Shown one piece after another: positions 59,806 to 64,000 of a DNA stretch of 64,000 nucleotides (its first letter is position 1; each line of letters opens with the position of its first letter). This stretch comes from Deltaproteobacteria bacterium HGW-Deltaproteobacteria-2 (GTDB lineage: Bacteria; Desulfobacterota; Syntrophia; Syntrophales; Smithellaceae): the NCBI GenBank assembly GCA_002840505.1, contig PHBC01000001.1, positions 62,001-126,000 of the forward strand, written 5' to 3'. Under the pieces are notes generated by a model. That model did not search any database, had not been told where the DNA came from, and saw nothing but the letters and a program-made list of their open reading frames with translations. The translations under genes were made by a program, and so were the position numbers.

Positions 59806-61755
59806 CTAAAATTCCATCAGGCCTTCTATTTCGGCTAGAACCTGATCATTGGTGAAATGACGGGCTATAATGGCCGAAGCCGGACAAACGGACGCGCAAA
59901 GTCCGCATCCTTTACAAAGAGCTTCGTTGATTTCGGAAACTCCTTTTTGTTCATTAAAGAACGGCGCGCCATAGGGACAGACCCGCACACAATTCTGACA
60001 GGCACAACACGAAGCCGGATTGACCATAGCTGTGGTCGCTTCCAATTCCATTTTATCTTTCACAACAATGGTCAAAGCTTCCGCCGCCGCGCCGTTGGCC
60101 TGCGCAACGGTATCGGGGATATCCTTCGGACTCTGGCAGACCCCGGCAATAAAAACTCCTTCGGACATGGTCGACAGGGGCGCCAGTTTAGGATGCCGCT
60201 CCATAAAAAAGCCATATTTATCCGTGCTTAAATTAAAGAGTCTGGCGACATCTTTGGAATCCGCCCGTGGAATCATTGCCGGAGAAAGCACAACCATATC
60301 CACCGGTAATTTAATAAATTTACCTGTAATCGTGTCTTCCGCTTCCACAATCAGACGTCCGGGTTCATCGGCGCTTTCTACCACGCGCGCGCCTTTACCG
60401 CGTATGAATTTCACATCCTCTTCGATGATGCGGTTGTAAAATTCTTCATAACCTTTGCCGGCCGCACGCATATCAATATAAAACTGATAAACATCGGCTG
60501 ATGTTTTTTCTTTGAAAAGATGGGAGAATTTGAGCGAATACATACAGCACACCCGGCTGCAATGTTCATAATTGTTTTTATCGCGGCTGCCGATGCAGTG
60601 CATTATGGCAATGGCCTGCGGTTCTTTACCGTCGCGCAGTGTTACCTTGCCTCCGGTGGGTCCGGCTGAATTAAAGAGTCTTTCCACCTCCAGCGCACTA
60701 TAGACGCCCGGATATTTGCCGTATCCGTATTGAACAAGCGGTTTTGTATTCATCAGATCATAGCCGGTGGACACGATAACCGCTCCGACTTTCACTGTTG
60801 TAAAAGTGTCCTGCTGTTCGTAATCAATCGCTTTTTGTTCACAGACCTTTTTACAGAGCTTACATTTGCCTTTGATGAAATAAGTACAGGATTCCCTGTC
60901 AATAACCGGCTTTTGCGGTACGGCCTGCGGGAAAGGAATGTAAATGGCTTTCCTTTTCACCAAGCCTTCATCCCATTCGGATACGCCTTTGCCGGGACAC
61001 TTTTCCGTGCAGGCCAGGCAGGCGTTGCATTTGCTGTGATCGACATAACGCGCCTTCTGTTTAATAGTAATATCAAAATTACCAACATAACCCTTGACCT
61101 CAGTCACTTCGCAATAGGTCATCATGGTTATGTTTTTGTGCTGCAGGACAGCGTCCATCTTGGGAGTCAGAATGCAGGCGGAACAATCCAGCGTTGGAAA
61201 TGTTTTGTCAAACTGAGCCATGTGCCCGCCAATGGTGGAATTCTTTTCGACGAGATAGACTTTTTTGCCTGTATTGGCCAGTTCCAGCGCAGCCTGAATT
61301 CCGGCGATACCGCCGCCGATCACCATGACATCGGGATTGACATCGATAACGCGGGAAGTAAGCGGAGCAAGAAGCCTTGCCCGGTAGACCGCACCGTTGA
61401 GTACAGCTTTGGCTTTGGACGTTCCCTCTTCAATATCATGAGTGACCCAGGAAACCTGCTCGCGTATATTAACAATAGTTACAAGGTACTTATTCAGACC
61501 GGCGCTTTCGATAACTTTGCGGAAAGTCTGCTCATGCATCAGCGGAGAACAGGCCGCCACGATCACACGATCCAGCTTCTGCTCTTTGATCTCGTTGGCA
61601 ATCATTTCCTGCCCGGGTGTGGAACACATGAATTTGTAGTCCTTCGCGACGACAACATCAGGCAAAGTGGACGCAAACTGCGCCAGTTCGCTCACCCGAA
61701 TTGTTTTGGCTATATTTAAACCGCAGTGGCAAACAAAAACACCAATTCTGCTCAT
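59806..61755 (-). CDS. hdrA: HdrA-type flavoprotein (electron bifurcation core)
   Basis: A 649-residue FAD and iron-sulfur protein. An N-terminal [4Fe-4S]-type region has GVFVCHCGLNIA. FAD binding follows with VIGGGIAGIQAALELANTGKKV near residue 145, then the HdrA cysteine motif TLDCSACILTPKM and the inserted ferredoxin CNACLACTEKCPGKG. The C-terminal two-cluster ferredoxin has CCACQNCVRVCPYGAP and CKGCGLCASVCPASA. In methanogens and syntrophs HdrA splits or merges electron pairs between high- and low-potential carriers. GGAG precedes the ATG. Cysteine, not selenocysteine, is used in the HdrA motif. Confidence 0.93.
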   Translation of the reverse strand: MSRIGVFVCHCGLNIAKTIRVSELAQFASTLPDVVVAKDYKFMCSTPGQEMIANEIKEQKLDRVIVAACSPLMHEQTFRKVIESAGLNKYLVTIVNIREQVSWVTHDIEEGTSKAKAVLNGAVYRARLLAPLTSRVIDVNPDVMVIGGGIAGIQAALELANTGKKVYLVEKNSTIGGHMAQFDKTFPTLDCSACILTPKMDAVLQHKNITMMTYCEVTEVKGYVGNFDITIKQKARYVDHSKCNACLACTEKCPGKGVSEWDEGLVKRKAIYIPFPQAVPQKPVIDRESCTYFIKGKCKLCKKVCEQKAIDYEQQDTFTTVKVGAVIVSTGYDLMNTKPLVQYGYGKYPGVYSALEVERLFNSAGPTGGKVTLRDGKEPQAIAIMHCIGSRDKNNYEHCSRVCCMYSLKFSHLFKEKTSADVYQFYIDMRAAGKGYEEFYNRIIEEDVKFIRGKGARVVESADEPGRLIVEAEDTITGKFIKLPVDMVVLSPAMIPRADSKDVARLFNLSTDKYGFFMERHPKLAPLSTMSEGVFIAGVCQSPKDIPDTVAQANGAAAEALTIVVKDKMELEATTAMVNPASCCACQNCVRVCPYGAPFFNEQKGVSEINEALCKGCGLCASVCPASAIIARHFTNDQVLAEIEGLMEF

Positions 61756-61816
61756 AGAGTCTCCTAGCTTTTATTACTTCAAAATCTTTACGCCGATTTT
61801 TATATCTTCAATCGTT

Positions 61817-63010
61817 CTAATCTTTGCATGTAAAGTTAAGGTCGGAAGCACCTGCCATTAACTCTTCCATATTGACGCCCAGGCTCTCCAGAAAGAGTTC
61901 CGTCACATCTTTTATTTTAATTTGTTCATCTACATTGAGCGTCCGGCTGCTGTCTTCAAACATGGTAATACAATACGGGCAAGACGTTGCCAAGATTGTA
62001 GCGCCAGTCGCCATTGCCTCTTCAATCCTCAGATCGCTTAAGCGTTCTCCTTTTAATTTCTCCATCCACAATCCGCCGCCACCGCCGCCGCAGCACATGC
62101 TCTGCTCGCGATTTCTTTCCATTTCCACAAAATCAATACCGGGGATCGATTTTAGAATATCGCGGGGTGCATCGTATACACCGCTGTGCCTGCCCAGATA
62201 ACAGGGGTCATGATATGTAACCTTAAGACCGCCGAAATCTTTTTTGGGGGTAAGTTTTCCTTCTTTTATGAGGCTGGCCATTAACTCGCCAAAGTGCACA
62301 ACTTCATAATCATTGCCGTAATCCTTTTTAAAAGAAACCCTGCAGTGAGGAGAAACGGTAATTATTTTTTTGACACCTTTTTTATTGAAATATTGAAGAT
62401 TGTTGTTTTTTAGTCTTTCAAACAACTCCAGATCGCCCACTTTTTTCAAGCTCTCACCACAGCAGTTGACATCCACTGAAGGAAGACCCCAGTTCAAACC
62501 GGCCATGTTCAATATTTCGGCGGTCGCTTTGGCTAATTTAATATTGCGGGGATCGTAACAAACAGTGCAACAGGTCCAGAAGAGATATTCCGTATCATTG
62601 GTGTAAAGAGGATATTTTTCTTTGGCCCAGTCATTTCTTTTTGCCTGATCGCCGGACCAGGGATTTCCTCTGGCCGACATAGAGCCGACAAAGGCACGAA
62701 GACTCTGCGGCAACATTCCACCACCACTGTAAACATTACGGATGGCAGTAACGACGTCTATAAGTTCTACGCCCCGAGGACAACGATCCACGCAGAATTT
62801 GCAGGTCGAACATCCCCACATATATTCTTCGATTCCATCTATACCCAGTTGGCCAAATCGTACAAGCTTGCGAATATTAAAATGGGTTATCGGCGTCCAG
62901 GGACATGTTCCCGTGCAGGTACCGCACTGGTAACATTTCTTCAGCGCCTCACCACCTGCATCCACAATCGCCTGAGACATTTCCAGATATGGTGTAACTG
63001 TTTGCGACAT
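61817..63010 (-). CDS. HdrC-HdrB fusion (heterodisulfide reductase-like subunit)
   Basis: A 397-residue protein. The N-terminal part has two [4Fe-4S] motifs as in HdrC (CYQCGTCTGTCPWTP and CSTCKFCVDRCPRGVEL). The rest has the two CCG-type domains of HdrB that hold the special disulfide-reducing clusters (FWTCCTVC...VNCCGESL and ..YHDPCYLGRHSGVYD..MCCGGGGGGLWME). This one polypeptide would serve as both subunits. GGGGAGG precedes the ATG. The true disulfide or quinone-like acceptor is unknown in bacteria of this type. Confidence 0.9.
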   Translation of the reverse strand: MSQTVTPYLEMSQAIVDAGGEALKKCYQCGTCTGTCPWTPITHFNIRKLVRFGQLGIDGIEEYMWGCSTCKFCVDRCPRGVELIDVVTAIRNVYSGGGMLPQSLRAFVGSMSARGNPWSGDQAKRNDWAKEKYPLYTNDTEYLFWTCCTVCYDPRNIKLAKATAEILNMAGLNWGLPSVDVNCCGESLKKVGDLELFERLKNNNLQYFNKKGVKKIITVSPHCRVSFKKDYGNDYEVVHFGELMASLIKEGKLTPKKDFGGLKVTYHDPCYLGRHSGVYDAPRDILKSIPGIDFVEMERNREQSMCCGGGGGGLWMEKLKGERLSDLRIEEAMATGATILATSCPYCITMFEDSSRTLNVDEQIKIKDVTELFLESLGVNMEELMAGASDLNFTCKD

Positions 63011-63099
63011 TCAACCTCCCCTGTCATTCATAAATCAATTTGTTTTTTGCTAACACACAAAAAAAGAAAGCGCAAAAGGTAATACGCCGGTTATCTGCT

Positions 63100-63331
63100 A
63101 ATCTTTCGCGTAACAAATAAAGACAGCCTCTTAAAAAATGCCAGAGGCAAGGCGCGAAAAACCTAGTGTGCCATACCTCTCGAAAAGAAGATGATTTTAA
63201 AAGATGTAAATACCATTTCGATTTCAAAGGATAACGCGGCGGCAAGGAGGAGGCTCCGCAGGCGTATTACTAATACGTTGAGGAAGCCGACGACACTGCC
63301 AACAAAGTTAGCCGAAGAAAGCGAATTGGCA
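63100..63331. repeat. Repeat-rich gap upstream of the HdrC-B gene
   Basis: Holds CCAGAGGCAAGGCGCG (compare 59711-59725), a GGCGGCAAGGAGGAGGCTCCGCAGGCG palindromic stretch and short inverted repeats. No gene is visible. Confidence 0.45.
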
Positions 63332-64000
63332 TTAGTATTCTGGCGTCAACTTATCCAATTCGGCCAGCGAAAATACCGGGCCGTCTTTGCAGACATATTT
63401 GCTACCCACATTGCAGCGGCCGCATTTGCCGATTCCGCACTTCATTCTCATTTCCAGAGAAGTGATAATGTTTTCCTTGGAGAAACCCAGATCAAAAAAT
63501 ACCGGCAATGTAAAGCGGATCATAACGGGAGGGCCGCAGATCACAGCCACAGCGTTTTCCTTGCTGGGAGCAACCTCCTTACATACCGCGGGCACAAAAC
63601 CTTCCTTACCCTTCCAGGTCGCGTCTCCCTTATCCACGGTAACATTGATATTTAAATCATCTCTTTTTTGCCATTCAATCAATTCATCTTTGTAAAGCAG
63701 CAAACCGGGATTTCTTGCACCGTAAATAACAGTGATATTTCCGAAGCGTTTACGGTTATCGCCGAAAATCATGTAATTTATCAGGGAGCGCAATGTGGTG
63801 AACGCGAATCCACCGCCGACGATGACTATATTCTTCCCTTCCAGAAATTCCAGCGGCCAGGAATTACCCAACGGCCCGCGGAGGCCCATCATGGTGCCTT
63901 CTTCCATTTCATGAAGAGCTGAAGTGACCACACCGGCTTTCTGTACCGTGAATTCAACATAACCCTTTTGCGTCGGAGAGGAAGCGATACCGATCGGCGA
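63332..64000 (-). CDS. FAD/NAD(P)-binding electron-transfer subunit, paralog (partial)
   Basis: The C-terminal 222 residues of a protein very like the one at 56409-57269 (roughly 85% identical by eye); the start lies beyond the window. IASSPTQKGYVEFTVQKAG, VIVGGGFAFTTLRSL, VICGPPVM and the cysteine set MKCGIGKCGRCNVGSKYVC are all present. The two copies bracket the hdr cluster. That suggests either duplication with the cluster between them or a second similar complex upstream. Confidence 0.88.
   Translation of the reverse strand, partial: SPIGIASSPTQKGYVEFTVQKAGVVTSALHEMEEGTMMGLRGPLGNSWPLEFLEGKNIVIVGGGFAFTTLRSLINYMIFGDNRKRFGNITVIYGARNPGLLLYKDELIEWQKRDDLNINVTVDKGDATWKGKEGFVPAVCKEVAPSKENAVAVICGPPVMIRFTLPVFFDLGFSKENIITSLEMRMKCGIGKCGRCNVGSKYVCKDGPVFSLAELDKLTPEY

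Noticed and set aside
60730-61719. 329-residue plus-strand open frame
   Set aside because: It is entirely antisense to hdrA, whose cofactor motifs are intact; no independent start signal or family.
1-64000. CRISPR arrays, tRNA or rRNA genes
   Set aside because: No regularly spaced repeats and no tRNA- or rRNA-like stretches were noticed on either strand.

Overview
The window looks like a chromosomal segment of an anaerobic Desulfobacterota-type (deltaproteobacterial, perhaps Syntrophales-like) bacterium. This is an inference from gene content: an Hdr-type electron-transfer cluster with NAD(P)H-dehydrogenase-like subunits, cytoplasmic molybdopterin enzymes, cytochrome bd, a 3-hydroxyacyl-CoA dehydrogenase, many short dispersed palindromic repeats, and two genes that make sense only if UGA is read as selenocysteine. 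No rRNA, tRNA or CRISPR array was recognised.

Layout. 1-12 kb: a solute-binding/Cache lipoprotein, an SDR, a class A penicillin-binding protein, a LytS/LytR-type two-component pair, and a lone acyl carrier protein next to an SCP2-like gene. 12-15 kb: lexA with a palindromic operator inside its promoter, a 193-bp MITE-like element, then what reads as a decayed integron (integrase remnant, a lipoprotein cassette, an rsgA cassette, two attC-like sites), followed by dinB. 16-22 kb: ordinary genes including a GGDEF/EAL protein and a cold-shock gene with a structured leader. 23-26 kb: an Rrf2 regulator and cydAB sharing an operator. 26-32.5 kb: Fe-alcohol dehydrogenase with a palindromic repeat inserted in frame, small proteins, a 3-hydroxyacyl-CoA dehydrogenase and a molybdopterin enzyme. 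32.8-38.3 kb: a four-gene membrane/zinc-ribbon operon of unknown role containing a 1028-residue protein with pre-toxin-like features. 39-42.3 kb: a second molybdopterin enzyme behind a palindromic operator, followed by two small candidate selenoproteins. 43.3-44.7 kb: a surface-protein pair behind a consensus promoter.

44.7-56.2 kb, minus strand, is the most striking region. One strong promoter (56135-56163) precedes twelve tightly packed genes: ketosynthase, acyl carrier protein, CrtI-like flavoprotein, OleA, OleB, OleC, OleD, second CrtI-like flavoprotein, FabG, FabZ, FabI-like, and a small protein. Ole proteins join two fatty acyl chains head to head into an olefin. Here they are packaged with a private type II fatty-acid synthase and two carotenoid-desaturase-like redox enzymes, which suggests a dedicated, chemically unusual long-chain hydrocarbon. 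A second acyl carrier protein about 81% identical to the operon's own lies 44 kb away.

56.4-64 kb, minus strand: an HdrA / HdrC-HdrB fusion / MvhD cluster joined to two iron-sulfur proteins and an FAD/NAD-binding subunit. A second copy of the last subunit starts beyond the window edge. This is probably an electron-bifurcating or -confurcating complex linking NAD(P)H, ferredoxin and a disulfide-type acceptor.
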